Assembly: GCA_017165825.1 (NCBI GenBank)
Contig: CM029380.1
Coordinates: 3,306,243 to 3,370,242 of the forward strand
From: Hepsetus odoe
Taxonomy: Eukaryota > Chordata > Actinopteri > Characiformes > Hepsetidae
DNA: 64,000 nucleotides
Reading direction: 5' to 3'
Shown: positions 1-9,794 of the stretch, piece by piece
Position numbering within the stretch: position 1 is the stretch's first letter
Layout of the letters: each line of letters begins with the position of its first letter
Notes under the pieces: model-generated
What the model was told of the DNA's origin: nothing
Databases searched by the model: none
Seen by the model: only the letters and a program-made list of their open reading frames with translations
Made by a program: the position numbers and the translations under genes

Positions 1-218
1 TACATATATTCACAAAACAGTTATTAGCCTGGGCCTCGACAGATCCCGTATGGATCTGTTTCATTGTCTGCATATTGATTTGGCAAAAAGTATTACAGCG
101 GATGCCCTTCCTGACATTATCCTCCCGCTTATTTAGGTTGGGTTGATTTCACAAAACAGTAAAAAGAGTGAAATCCCTTTGGAACATGAAGAGAATCCTT
201 AAAAATGTCTATTTCATC
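1..218 (+). mobile_element. LINE/SINE 3'-end fragment (copy 1)
   Basis: Bases about 28-145 match 32930-33030 of this window: a GGGCCTCGAC start, then GCATATTGATTTGGCAAAA, then CCCTTCCTGA and a T-rich end. This is a dispersed fish repeat tail that I take to be the 3' end of a non-LTR element; I cannot assign the exact family. The rest of the stretch up to the first SINE is AT-rich with nothing recognised. It probably lies in the last intron of the Trk gene. Confidence 0.5.
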
Positions 219-470
219 GGGGCAGCGGTGGCCTAGTGTTTAGGGACGAGGCTCCAGGATCGGAAGGTCGTGGGTTTGAATCCCGTACCAATAGGTTGCC
301 CTGGGTTACCCTTGAGCAAGGTACCGTCCCCATCACTGCTCACCGGGTAGCTGCCCCCTGCTGCATGGTGTGAGTGGGTGAAAAGCAGGGGTTTTGTTGC
401 GGCTCACTGTGTGCTATGCTTTATTTTTCCACAATGGCAAACAGCCACTTTCACTTCACTTTCACTTTTA
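219..470 (+). mobile_element. A-family tRNA-derived SINE, near full length
   Basis: Starts GGGGCAGCGGTGGCCTAGTG (tRNA-like A box) with GGGTTTGAATCCC as B box near 275. The central box CCTTGAGCAAGGTACC lies at about 311 and the CACTTTCACTTCACTTTCAC tail at about 450-468. This is the A2 subfamily type, with a tail preceded by CACAATG. It sits in the presumed last intron of ntrk3 in sense orientation. Confidence 0.85.
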
Positions 471-669
471 ATTTATAATACAATGAAGAAGCCATTATCT
501 GGTTATATAATCACTATATTCCAGTAAATCCAGTAATCAACATTCCACCAACAATATCAAAAAGACTTTTCAGATGCTCCTAAAACGTCGGAAACATTTA
601 CAGCAGATCTGCGAATTAAATGGGCATAATTTTAGTATAAAATCCAAACGCTTGGTCATTCTGCCTGGT

Positions 670-873
670 GATTTGGCCTAGTGATACCTTCACCAGTAGG
701 TTGCCCTGAGGTACCCTTGAGCAAGGTACCGTCCCCATCACTACTCCCCGGGCACTTTCAATAGCTGCCCCCTGCTGCACGTGTGCGTGTGGGTGAAACT
801 CAGAGGTTGAATTTCGTTGTGTTGTGCTGTGCTGCGTTTCACAATGACGAGGGTAGTCACTTTCACTTTCACT
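670..873 (+). mobile_element. A-family SINE, tRNA head deleted
   Basis: Only a trace of the head (GGCCTAGTGAT) remains before CCAGTAGGTTGCCCTGAGG. The central box and the TCACTTTCACTTTCAC tail are intact. The 72-residue minus-strand reading frame here is a by-product of this repeat. The 470-670 interval between the two SINEs is AT-rich with no recognised feature. Confidence 0.8.
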
Positions 874-1331
874 AATTTCACTATTAATTTTTGGGAGGTA
901 AGTTCTATTAATAATTTGGGAAAAATAGCATCACCTGTGGCTAAATTCCCCCGCAGCATCTTCTAAGTTCTCGTTGTTAAGCTCATAAAGAACAGAGTAG
1001 AACATACTCGCATTATTATTTGGAAAAGCAGCTAAAAACACAAAACTGGTATTTTTGACCAACGAAGCGATTCACTAAAATGTAAAGAAATAGAGGTTCA
1101 AAACTTTTGCACAGTACTGTATATAGCTGGATTACAGCAGGAATACTGATACATGAACGGTGAGCTCATCATTCCAGCTGTGAAGCTGTAAAGTTAATAC
1201 TTTACAGCATTTTCTTAGAGTGTAAAGTTTTCTGACGGCAGAGTCAGGGTTTTGTGTTTCCCTTCCATGTTTACTGTCCGTGCTCTGCAGCTTTGCTCAC
1301 TTTGGTCTCTTATCGCTCCTTCTTCCTGCAG
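874..1331 (+). other. 3' end of last intron of ntrk3, with Tc1-like terminal scrap
   Basis: Non-coding. At about 1099-1122 it carries AAAACTTTTGCACAGTACTG, nearly the same as the terminal repeat of the Tc1-like element ending at 49783, so a small transposon end remains. The stretch ends with a pyrimidine-rich tract and CTTCCTGCAG at 1322-1331, a good splice acceptor directly before the kinase exon. Confidence 0.6.
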
Positions 1332-1517
1332 GTCATCGAGTGCATTACGCAGGGCCGGGTTTTGGACCGACCCCGTCTCTGTCCCAAGGAAGTTTACGAC
1401 CTCATGCTGGGCTGCTGGCAGAGAGAGCCGCAGCAGCGACTGAACATCAAAGACATTCAGAAAGTCCTTTACGCTTTGGGCAAAGCCACGCCCGTCTACT
1501 TGGACATCCTCGGCTAA
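1332..1517 (+). CDS. ntrk3: Neurotrophin-3 receptor TrkC, last coding exon (partial)
   Basis: This exon encodes the last 61 residues of a Trk receptor tyrosine kinase and the stop codon TAA at 1515-1517. It starts in phase 0 right after the acceptor TTCCTGCAG. Exon residues 1-11 read VIECITQGRVL. Residues 28-39 (CWQREPQQRLNI) form kinase subdomains X-XI, with Arg36 as the conserved structural arginine. The end ATPVYLDILG holds Tyr56, equivalent to the C-terminal tyrosine that binds PLC-gamma1 when phosphorylated. The spelling LGKATP before VYLDILG fits TrkC better than TrkA or TrkB, by my knowledge of the family. The receptor sits in the plasma membrane of neurons, binds NT-3 and signals through Ras/MAPK, PI3K and PLC-gamma. 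The extracellular and most kinase exons lie upstream of the window. Whether it is the teleost a or b paralogue cannot be told from this exon. An ATG-started reading frame from 1254 runs into the exon but is only open intron sequence. Confidence 0.93.
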   Translation, partial: VIECITQGRVLDRPRLCPKEVYDLMLGCWQREPQQRLNIKDIQKVLYALGKATPVYLDILG

Positions 1518-1658
1518 CGCTGGTGCGTTCCATTCTCGCCAGAGGCCGACGCAATCCAGGAATAACCAAACAGCCCCTAACCTTACTACTCCACTGTAAA
1601 ATCACCTACACGCTGGGGATGGACTTAAGTGCCTGCAACACTTTTTTCAATACACTGG

Positions 1659-1664
1659 AATAAA
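1659..1664 (+). promoter_or_regulatory. Candidate poly(A) signal AATAAA, proximal
   Basis: AATAAA lies about 145 bases after the stop codon, followed by an A-rich and then T/GT-rich region. It could produce a short 3' UTR. Confidence 0.5.
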
Positions 1665-1808
1665 AAAGAACAAAATATTTAAAAACAAGTACTTTTACAT
1701 TTTGTTTACTCGTACAGTATATAGTGTACAGAATTCTACGAAGATAAACATTTTCCTAAAAAACCGACGACAAAAAAAAGACTAAATTGTGTAAAGGAAA
1801 TGTTGCCT

Positions 1809-1821
1809 TTGCCATGGCAAC
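1809..1821. promoter_or_regulatory. RFX X-box-like palindrome in the 3' UTR
   Basis: TTGCCATGGCAAC, the central dyad of the RFX consensus GTTGCCATGGCAAC with one base lost at the left. Preceded by TGTTGCCTT, itself a second half site. Confidence 0.5.
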
Positions 1822-2773
1822 CGCGTGTCTAATGAATCAAGGTTTCCAGTGTTTCATTTTATAAACCTATATATACATATATGAATATATTTTTATTTAT
1901 TTCATTTCTTTTGTCGGAAGGTATGGGTGCCTGTGGTGTTCAGCGCTGTCGATAGATCTTCATTTTGAACCGTTCTTTCCGTTTTATTCTTTCTTTTTGA
2001 GCCGGGACTGCGGGCCTTACTGAATTTGGGTTCTTTCATGTCGTTCGGATCTGGTTTCTTTCTTTTCTTCTTTTTCTAATCGGCTTTTCGGTTGGTCGGT
2101 GAAGAGTTCTTGAGTGGGAAACAACTTTAGAATACTAAAATATAGGTATATTTTAATTGTATGTGATTGTACATACTGTAAATTTCTATACTTGTCAACT
2201 TAACTTATTTTTGGTTTGTTTTTCTTTCTATGGCTGTTTTTTTGGTTTCTTCTTTCAACCCAGTGGTTGGTTGGTAGCATAGACTTTCTAAACACTCAAC
2301 CATAAGAGGGCATAAATATTGTTCAGTGTGACCACTAGTGCAACACTTAATCCCACGCTTTACGGTCCGTTCGTTTCCTGTAAGGAGCCTATGAAGCCGA
2401 AAGCCGAGCGAACAACGGTGGAGGAAACATCGGCTTCCTGCGACATCCTGCAGCAAAAAAAAAAAGCAACCCGGTGTGGCAAAGACGAACCGCAGGCCTC
2501 CGGTCACGATTGGCTGAGGACGCCCATTTGAAGCAATGTTTTTTGGAATTCTTCATAGTATGTGACATCAGTGCCATTGCATCGGAAGTTAACGATCTCA
2601 CAGTGTTGTTGTCTGTAGCGAAGCGATTTCTGTGTTACTTTTGCGATGGGCGTGTCTGTAGTTCTTTCCCACCGAATCTTTTTGCAACGTCACCGTTTTG
2701 ATGACTTCTTCAGATTCTCTTGCCTCTTTGCAGTACCAGACAAACGGAACATGTATGTTTAGATTATGTATTA

Positions 2774-2779
2774 AATAAA
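2774..2779 (+). promoter_or_regulatory. Candidate poly(A) signal AATAAA, distal
   Basis: AATAAA in ATTAAATAAATATTC, with a TG-rich stretch at about 2815-2870 downstream. It could end a 3' UTR of roughly 1.3 kb. Confidence 0.4.
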
Positions 2780-2999
2780 TATTCAAAATCTGCTTCCTTG
2801 GAGAGGCTTTCATTTCTTGCCGTGTGGGCTCAGATCTAATTGATCTGTTTGCACGCTGTGGCGTAGCCGTGTGCGTACAACCCAAATGCCCCTCGACAGA
2901 CGAAAATAACCAAACATGCCATGAAGAGCTCTTCCAGATGGGCCTGGGATCATCGCTCCGTTCCATCAGAGTGAGTTTATTGTCCCACAGTCGCCGGAA

Positions 3000-3800
3000 T
3001 GCCTTTTCTGCTAACTTTGAGGGAGCCTGGAAAGATAAATGTAACTTATTTTAATGCTATTGCAAAAATTCAATTCTGACTCTGTCTAGTCTTAAAACTC
3101 TAAATTGCATATGTAACAAATCCCTAAGTAGTCTAGAGAGAGAACAGAATGAAAGGATAGCACGGTCTCCTACGGTCCCTTTGAGAGTAGGATTCTTGCT
3201 GAAGTCCTGCATGTTTTTAAAGACTTTAAGACGGTTCAGTTCATCATTGTTAATTCAGCTGAATGTGATGAATGCTTTGTCATTACGCACAGGATTGTAC
3301 TGCACTGCTGGTCCCGTCCCACCAATGAAACTGTCCCACACTGCAAGACAAGAGGCTTGTCAGAGCTCTGAAAGTGCAGATGCTTTTATTTGGGTCCCCA
3401 GTTTCACATACCAAAAAGTGTCCCCCATTTGCTTTGTTCATGAGGCACGTTGCAGTCCTCCTTGGGGAACTGTGGCAGCAACGGTGGACCGTTTGATGAG
3501 AAAAGGAAAAAATAGAAAAAGAAAAGATATTAAGGACTTCAGGATTCAAAAGATATTCTCCAGGACTTCAGGATGTATCATGAGATTTTGAGACAAGAAC
3601 GTACAAGTTATAGAGATGAAGTTTGGGCCTGGGATTGAGTGGTGACCTCATCAGGGTGTTTGCCCTGTGAGCACTGGTATAGGCTAGGGTTAAGATTATG
3701 AATGAGCAGATGATCCACTGGGAATGGTTTAGACACTAAACCACTGGTAACCCAGATTTCGCCAAATCACAGCATTCTCTTTTACTGTTCATCAAGAGTT
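3000..3800. other. Unassigned sequence downstream of ntrk3
   Basis: I see no family-level repeat or gene. A 136-codon open frame at 3181-3591 has no recognised motif and no homologue I know. It is probably chance. Confidence 0.5.
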
Positions 3801-3811
3801 GAGTTTTCCAC

Positions 3812-3986
3812 AAGGGTGGCACGGCGTCACCTCACAGAGCGAATGTCCTGGGTTTGATTCGCTGGTGAGGTGGTCTGGGTCCTTTCTGTGTGGAGTGGAC
3901 ATGTTCTCAGTGTGGATGTCCACCAGGAGCTGTTTTTCCATCCCACAGTCCAAAGACTTCAGATGGATTGCACGTCAGATGGACTG
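3812..3986 (+). mobile_element. B-family SINE (V-SINE/Mermaid type), 5' part
   Basis: GGGTGGCACGG head, TCACCTCACAGAG, GTCCTGGGTTTGATTC B box, then the conserved CTTTCTGTGTGGAGTGGACA core and CACAGTCCAAAGACTT. It stops at TGGACTGGAGATG, where an A-family SINE begins. The 3' half is missing. Confidence 0.8.
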
Positions 3987-4232
3987 GAGATGCAGTGATG
4001 GTCTAGCATTCAGGAACTAGGCTCCAGCATGGATCATGGGTTTGAATCCCGGACTAGAACATTGCCCCGAAGCACCCGTGAGCAAGGTACCGTCCCCATC
4101 ACTGCTCCCCGGGTGCTGGATATGGCTGCCCAAGGCTGTACACTGTGTGGGTTAAATGCAGAAAATACATTTTGTTGTGTGCTGTGCTGTGTTTCACAAT
4201 GACACAGTCACTTTCACGTCACTTTCACTTAC
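3987..4232 (+). mobile_element. A-family SINE, full length, abutting a B SINE
   Basis: Head GCAGTGATGGTCTAGCATTC, B box GGGTTTGAATCCC, GAGCAAGGTACCGTCCCC centre and a CACTTTCACGTCACTTTCAC tail. It begins exactly inside the conserved GGAGATGC block of the upstream B SINE, so it either inserted there or was fused to it. Confidence 0.85.
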
Positions 4233-4862
4233 TGCCATAAAAACTCAAGTTTTTTAAAGAAACTAGATTGGCTGAGAATATTGATCTGGGAAAGGTTGAG
4301 AGATCAAGAGTTTGACATCTGCTTGTGCTGAATGAGGCTGAAGGCGATTAAGTAAATTTTTTGCCAAAAATGGTCAGGAGTTTCAAAAACGAAGAGCAGC
4401 CTGCCATTAGAAACAATTTCCTGCCTCGATTTTCATTTGAATGTCACAGATGCTCCTGTAATAATCTGACCCTAGTAAATGACATCTAGGATGATCTTTA
4501 AATGACAGCATTTGATCCCATTGCACTTAATGCGGAATTATGTTCTGGCCACTGAAAGTCAAAGGAAAATGGGTACAACTGCTGGAGATAAAACAGGATG
4601 TTCTTCTGCCAATCGAGTTATTATAATTAAAGGACGATTTTCTGGGAACATCTCGACACCTAAATGCTCCAGGATCCATAATAAGAAACTGGGGCAAGGA
4701 TTTCGTAAACAAAGTAAGGTTTTAGCACAGAACAAAAAGATACTCAACCCAAAATGAACTCATTAGACCTCTTAATCACTGACGCTTGTTGAACGAATAT
4801 AATGAGGCTTAACAATGTTTTTATTTTAACAAAAAAAATAAGAATGTATGAGGAGATAAATG
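4233..4862. other. Unassigned AT-rich sequence
   Basis: No repeat family or gene was recognised. The 81-codon frame at 4512-4757 has no motifs. Confidence 0.5.
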
Positions 4863-5024
4863 AGAGCTGGGTAAGGGGTAGGGTCCTCGCCTGAGGACCA
4901 AGAGGTTGCACTTTCAAATCCCACCTCCAGCATTATCATAATTGGATTCTTGACATTGAGCCCCAAGTTGCTCTGGAGAGACCGTCCCAGTTCTGTTCTG
5001 CCGTTCTGGATAAGCGTGTATGCT
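4863..5024 (+). mobile_element. D-family SINE, diverged
   Basis: tRNA-like head GGGTAAGGGGTAGGGTCCTC, B box TTTCAAATCCCACC, TTGCTCTGGAGAGACCGTCCC, and the tail TTCTGGATAAGCGTGTATGC. The tail matches the fish L2/UnaSINE-type 3' end. It directly precedes another D copy in the same orientation. Confidence 0.7.
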
Positions 5025-5031
5025 AAACCAT

Positions 5032-5244
5032 ATGGGTGGAGATGGTCTAGTGGTGGTACTTGCCTATGGACCTCTGGCTCAAAAGGTCCCAGGTTCGAAT
5101 CCCACCTCTGGCACTACCACTACTGGGTCCCTCAGCAAGACCCTTAACCCTGAGTGTCTCCAGGGAGACTGTCCCTGTAATCAGGACATGGAAGTCGCTC
5201 TGGATAAGAGCGTCTGCTAAATGCTGTAAATGTAAATGTTAACA
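5032..5244 (+). mobile_element. D-family SINE, well preserved
   Basis: Head GATGGTCTAGTGGT, B box GGTTCGAATCCCACC, then CAGCAAGACCCTTAACCCTG and the tail CTCTGGATAAGAGCGTCTGC followed by TAAATGTAAATG. That tail is shared by UnaSINE-like elements and their partner L2-clade LINEs, whose reverse transcriptase recognises a 3' stem-loop and short TGTAA-type repeats (established knowledge). This is the best D copy in the window. Confidence 0.85.
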
Positions 5245-5383
5245 AATGCCTAGAAATACACGTTACACTGTTCTTCAGTTCTTCCGGCGTAACAAATCAA
5301 TAAGCATTTCTGCAGGGATCTGAATCGCATTCAAAATGTGCATGCGAGCTTGCTCAGCACATCCAACAACAAAGGCAGCATAC
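5245..5383. other. Unassigned spacer
   Basis: AT-rich, nothing recognised. Confidence 0.4.
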
Positions 5384-5618
5384 AGCTTTTCTTAACTGCT
5401 TGTCCTCATTAGGGGTCACGGGGATGGGGACAACATGTTCACTCCACACAGAAGTGACCCGGACCGTCCCACCTGGGAATGGAGCCCAGGACCGTCTCAC
5501 GGGGAGAACATGCAAACTCCACACAGAAAGGACCCGGACCGTCCCTCTTGGGAATGGAACCCAGGACCTTCTCGCTGTGAGGCTACATCATTACCTACTG
5601 CACCACCGTGCTGTCCCT
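5384..5618 (-). mobile_element. B-family SINE with 75-bp internal duplication
   Basis: Read on the minus strand: a head with CACGGTGG, CCTCACAGCGAGAAGG, then the core CTTTCTGTGTGGAGTTTGCA. The block with ACTCCACACAGAA, GACCCGGACCGTCCC and CCAGGACC occurs twice (from 5433 and from 5508, period 75). The remaining 3' part is reduced to the GTGACCCCTAAT end. Confidence 0.8.
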
Positions 5619-6441
5619 TCTTTGATACAGATTTCGTAGAAATGAAGACACAGAAAGCTCCAAATCCAAACGCTGATCCGCAGCACTCAGATGATCTTAC
5701 TCCGGAACAAAGCCATCGGAAGAGATTGCTGATGATCTGAGGCTTAAGGTGGGGTTTAAGAGGTATCGCTCTTGCAGACGGTACAGAAAGTGTTAATTTG
5801 TGGCGACTTAGTGAGTGACCTCAAGAGCATAAGTATGGCTGTGAGCACGTCAGGGAGCAGCAGTATGCATCAGTGCACTTGGTTGCACCACATTTTAATG
5901 CTGAACGCAGGCAATTGTGTTCAAGGACTTGTGAAAGCACAGTGTGCAGTTTAAAGGAAAACCAGCGGGTCAGCTATACTGCCTGATTTGCTCTGACTAG
6001 GTCAAGCATGGACAACATAAGCCAAGACAAAGCTGAACAGTCCCTGAAATCAATACTGACGTCTTACATCAAGTCTGCATCATGACGGTCCCTTAAATAC
6101 GACACATTTCTGCAATTCTAAAACACAGTGGAGGGAAAAAGGCATGAAGTGTGGCATATGTTTTGGCACCCTTTCACTCAGTACTAAAATCAGAGACTCT
6201 TCTTGTTGGTTTTTTCTCCTCTGGAGAATTTTCTCCACTTTTCCTTGCAAGAGCAGAAATATTTAAAGGTCATTTTGGAAGCATTGTGTAAGATCTAAAG
6301 AAAGATAAAAACAAATATTTAACTAGAGCGAACGCCTCAAAGGAACGTCTCTGAATAATCTGACATGAAGGTAAAGGTTTGATTTTGATTTGGATGAATG
6401 TATTGCTGTAATAGAAATGTTCTTTTTCGGCTTTTTTCACA
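5619..6441. other. Unassigned sequence
   Basis: No gene or repeat family was recognised. Short open frames (up to about 100 codons at 5435-5740) start in the SINE and have no motifs. Confidence 0.5.
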
Positions 6442-6586
6442 GGGCGGCACGGCTGCATAGTTGGTAGCGCTATCGCCTCACTGTGAGAAGGTCCTGGGTT
6501 TGTCCCCCAGGAGGGACGGTCCAGGTCCTTTCTGTGTGGAATGGACATGTTCTCCATGTTTCTGTGTGTGTCCCCTCAGGGAGTTC

Positions 6587-6644
<58 letters not shown>

Positions 6645-6818
6645 ATGTGGACTGGCAACCTGTCATGGGTATCCCCACCTGTCGCCCTGTGAGAGCTGGG
6701 ATAGACTCTAGCACCCCCCCATGACTCTAATAAGGTTAGGAAATGAGTTAAGAAATGTGTTAAGAAAATGAGTGATTGAGTGAGTGAGTGAGTGAGTGAG
6801 TGAGTGAGTGAGTGAGAG
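6442..6818 (+). mobile_element. B-family SINE, full length with GT and TGAG expansions
   Basis: GGGCGGCACGGCTGCATAG head, CGCCTCACTGTGAGAAGG, core TTTCTGTGTGGAATGGACA, then a (GT)n expansion at 6589-6641. The 3' part has GACTGGCAACCTGTCATGGG, CGCCCTGTGAGAGCTGGGAT and a (TGAG)n tail at 6777-6818. This copy shows the whole architecture of the family. Confidence 0.85.
6589..6641 (+). repeat. (GT)n microsatellite
   Basis: About 26 GT units, inside the variable middle region of a B SINE. Open frames with poly-THT or VCVC on either strand come from this tract. Confidence 0.95.
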
Positions 6819-7270
6819 TTTCTTGACTGATTTTGGCACATCATGGAGGATCGTGTCGTTCACTCTCTCTGTCTCCTGGCTTTTCCTGTTCCACTGCCCA
6901 ACAGTCCAGATCCACCCTCATGCTTATCATCTAATAAAGTCTCCATTCTTCCTACAAACATACTATGGGTAATTACAGCCAGCATTTTTTTTCTATAATT
7001 GATTTCAGTTTTTAAATGTTTGGAGTTAAGTGTTCAGACGCTGACTTTTGTGATGAGATCACAGCGATAATTAACTTCAAATGCAGAGGATGCCACCATT
7101 TCCACGCTTTGGAAATTGCCGTAATGTCTGAAACCTTACACTAAAACTAATTCAATTTGCACGTTTGTATTTTCTCTAATATATTAAACTGGTCCTGCAG
7201 TACATGTGCAATACATTTTATAGAAAGATGTCATATAAAAACATACAAATATTGTCCAATGTCACATAAA
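6819..7270. other. Unassigned sequence
   Basis: Nothing recognised. Confidence 0.4.
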
Positions 7271-7520
7271 AATGGTGGCCTAGTGTTTAGAGGCATGCCT
7301 CCAGGTATGGAAGGTCATGGGTTTAAATCCCAGATCAGTAGGTTGCTCTGACATACCCTTGAGCAAGGTACCGTCCCCATCACTGCTCCCCGAGTGCTGG
7401 ATATGGCTGCCCCCTTCTGAACAGTGTGTGTGTGTGTGTGTGTGTATGTGTGTGTTAAAAGCCGAGGTTGTGTTTCACTGTGTGCTGTGCTTTATTTACC
7501 AACAGTCACTTTCACTTCAA
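7271..7520 (+). mobile_element. A-family SINE with internal GT tract
   Basis: GGTGGCCTAGTGTTTAGAGG head, GGGTTTAAATCCC B box, CCTTGAGCAAGGTACCGTCC centre, a (GT)n run at 7424-7455 and an AACAGTCACTTTCACTTC tail. Confidence 0.85.
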
Positions 7521-8130
7521 ATGTACTTTAGATTTTCAATCCGCTGGACTTTGATTAGATAAAAGGGGAAAAGTAGGCGGGGTTAATTTTGAAATAAGAT
7601 ATTTTTTTTTAAACATACAGCCTTAGGAGACGTAACAAAGAGGAATTAAAGGTAATCTCAACAAAAAATGAGGGTTAAACCGCCTGCTAAATCCGATGAA
7701 CCTAAACCCATTTCCCAATCCACAGCCTGGGACTTTAACTAATACCAAACCCTTTCATTTACATTTGGCAGCAGAGCTGAGCAATAGGAGAAAATATCCC
7801 AAAACCCAGAGAGAAACAGATCAAACGTACGGTGGGAGAGCCAATAACAATGCAGCTAATATGCTTGGAGAACAAAAACGGGTGGGCGGAGCCAAAAGGG
7901 TTTGTTTTGTCTCCTGTCACTAAGGTACGATACCCAGTTCCAGCAGAAGGAATTGTCCAAAAGTGATAAAACACCATTCATATGTCTGAAGTAATCCATT
8001 TCTGTTTCGTTCGGTTTCTCACATTGTCTTTACTTTTTCTAAAAGCCTCTAAAAAAACATTAAATGTGCAGCAAAGGAACTTGCAGCATGCAAATCCCAA
8101 CATAACACAGTGGCATAGACAAGGTCTTTT
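7521..8130. other. Unassigned sequence
   Basis: Nothing recognised. A GGGTGGGCGGAGCC GC-box-like word lies at about 7879-7892 without an obvious TATA box. Confidence 0.4.
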
Positions 8131-8137
8131 TTTTTTG

Positions 8138-8385
8138 GTGACAACCCTTGTCATTGTGAGGTCACAGCACGGCAAGCATGAACCACAACGAAATTGGACC
8201 TCTGCATTTAACCCATGCACACAAACACCGTGCAGCAGTGGGCAGCTATTGAAAGCACCCGGGGAGCAGTGACGGGGACGGTACCTTGCTCAGGGGTACC
8301 TCAGGGCAACTTACTTTATGAGGGAATCGAACCCACAAGCTTCCAATGCCGGGCCAACGCCCTCACCACTAGGCCACCGCTGTCT
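8138..8385 (-). mobile_element. A-family SINE, subfamily A1
   Basis: On the minus strand: GGTGGCCTAGTGGTGAGGGC head, GGGTTCGATTCCC B box and CCCTGAGCAAGGTACCGTCC. Its tail carries the A1-diagnostic words TGTGACCTCACAATGACAAG and GGGTTGTCACC. Confidence 0.85.
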
Positions 8386-8462
8386 TCTTCGGGGAGACTG
8401 GGACAGTCCGTCATGTGGGTAAGTTGTCACACAGATTATAATTCAGAAATCCAATTTACCTA

Positions 8463-8812
8463 AAGGGCAACACCGTGGTGTAGCCTGTAACACTGTCACC
8501 TCACAGCGAGAAGGTCCTGGGTTTAATTCCCAGGCGGGACAGTCCGAGTCCTTTGAGGAGTGGACATGGTCTGTGTGTTTCCTCTGTTGGCTCTGGTTTC
8601 CTCCCACCGTCTTAAGTCCTAGGACCTGCACGTCAGGTGCACAGGAGATGCTAAATTGGCCGAGAGTGAGAGTATTTGTGTGTCTGTGTGATGGACTGGC
8701 GACCTGTCCAGGGTGTTTCCCCACCTTTCGCCCTGTGAGAGCTGGAATGGACTCCAGCACCTCCCTAATTAAAACAAGCCGCTAAGAAAATGAGGGAGCG
8801 AGTGAGAATTTA
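8463..8812 (+). mobile_element. B-family SINE, full length
   Basis: GGGCAACACCGTGGTG head, CACCTCACAGCGAGAAGGTC, GGGTTTAATTCCC B box, CCTCCCACCGTC, CACGTCAGGTGCACAGGAGA, TGCTAAATTGGCC, GACTGGCGACCTGTCCAGGG, then a degraded TGAG-type tail. Confidence 0.85.
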
Positions 8813-9790
8813 CTTAAAAACCGGATCTGTTTGATCTGATATTGCAACCTGAAAAAGGAAAGCCCGGATTTATAATATTTCAAATATTTCAAACTGGAAT
8901 GTTCACTTTTGTAAAAATGTTCTTCTAAGAAAACTTTCACAACTGTAAATTAAGAGGAGAGAATAAAATATGTAGATATACTATTTGTAATGTGCTGCAC
9001 TAAAGCATCTTTTCAAAGTCTACACAGACAGGGCAGCTTGTCTTAATGGTTTTGGGGCAAATTGGCACATGTTGCCCTCATTTGCATGGAGGCCTCCTCG
9101 AAAAATCACCCAAAATATATTGGAGTCCAGCGTGTATCACGCAAGGAATGGGCTACAAACGAGGATCAGATGAGATCAGACAGCCTGGAACTTACTGGGA
9201 CACTTTTGTTTTTTATTTGAATGCTTGAAAATGTTGGTATTAAAATTCCCAGTTCCAGTTGTTGAAGTGGAGATTGTGCAAACAAAGCCTACCTTAAGCT
9301 TCAGTCATTAAGCATACTTATGATAGGAGCTTGGTTTGATTCTGGATCTGAAGTTAAAAGGAATATTAATATTGATGGATTGCTTTTATTTGTTTGGCAT
9401 CTCAAACAGTGTGAAAAGGGGACTTACATATAGTGGCCACTGCTTCTCCAAAGTGCTGATTATCTTTAACGCATAAAACAATGAAAAACTAATGAGTGTA
9501 AACCATATGTCTGTTATTTAGTTCATTCTCTCCATACTTACTATCTCAAACCGTCGCTCTCAAGACAAGTTTCTCCACTAACGTCACACATTCACCTGAA
9601 TTTTTGCTTAAACAACAAGTTGAAAGTTTTAAAGTGATAAATAATGAACATGCTGCAGGTGAAGAAGGATCTGTGTGAAAAACCCTGCATTGCAAACCGT
9701 ATCATGCTGGCGTTCAGGGCATCGTGCTGTCAGTAGACTTCAGGCAGGTTAGGAGAGGTGAAGATACAGTCTTGAGCCCCCATTTCTCCA
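8813..9790. other. Unassigned sequence
   Basis: AT-rich and without a recognised gene or SINE. An interval at 9425-9445 (TATAGTGGCCACTGC) resembles words found at Tc1-like ends but is too short to call. Confidence 0.4.
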
Positions 9791-9794
9791 TATT

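Larger units (their letters stand above)
1518..3000 (+). other. ntrk3: Probable 3' UTR of ntrk3
   Basis: This stretch has low complexity and no SINEs, in contrast to the surrounding DNA, which fits exon-linked sequence under some constraint. It is AT-rich, with T-rich tracts at 1895-2090. Several candidate poly(A) signals follow the stop codon (see separate entries). How far the transcript really extends is unknown. A near-consensus RFX X-box lies at 1809-1821. Confidence 0.55.

Noticed and set aside
221..300. tRNA-like A and B boxes at SINE heads (here and in other copies)
   Set aside because: They look like pol III promoters of tRNA genes, but no complete tRNA cloverleaf follows, so no tRNA gene is called.
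1254..1331. ATG at 1254 as the start of a short protein that includes the Trk exon
   Set aside because: The bases before 1332 end in a splice acceptor and do not match Trk, so the ATG lies in intron.
3181..3591. 136-codon open frame
   Set aside because: No recognised domain, no ATG-favourable context seen, an opposing frame overlaps it, and the length can arise by chance.
6470..6844. 124-codon frame rich in THTH and SLTHSLTH
   Set aside because: GT and TGAG simple repeats inside a B SINE.
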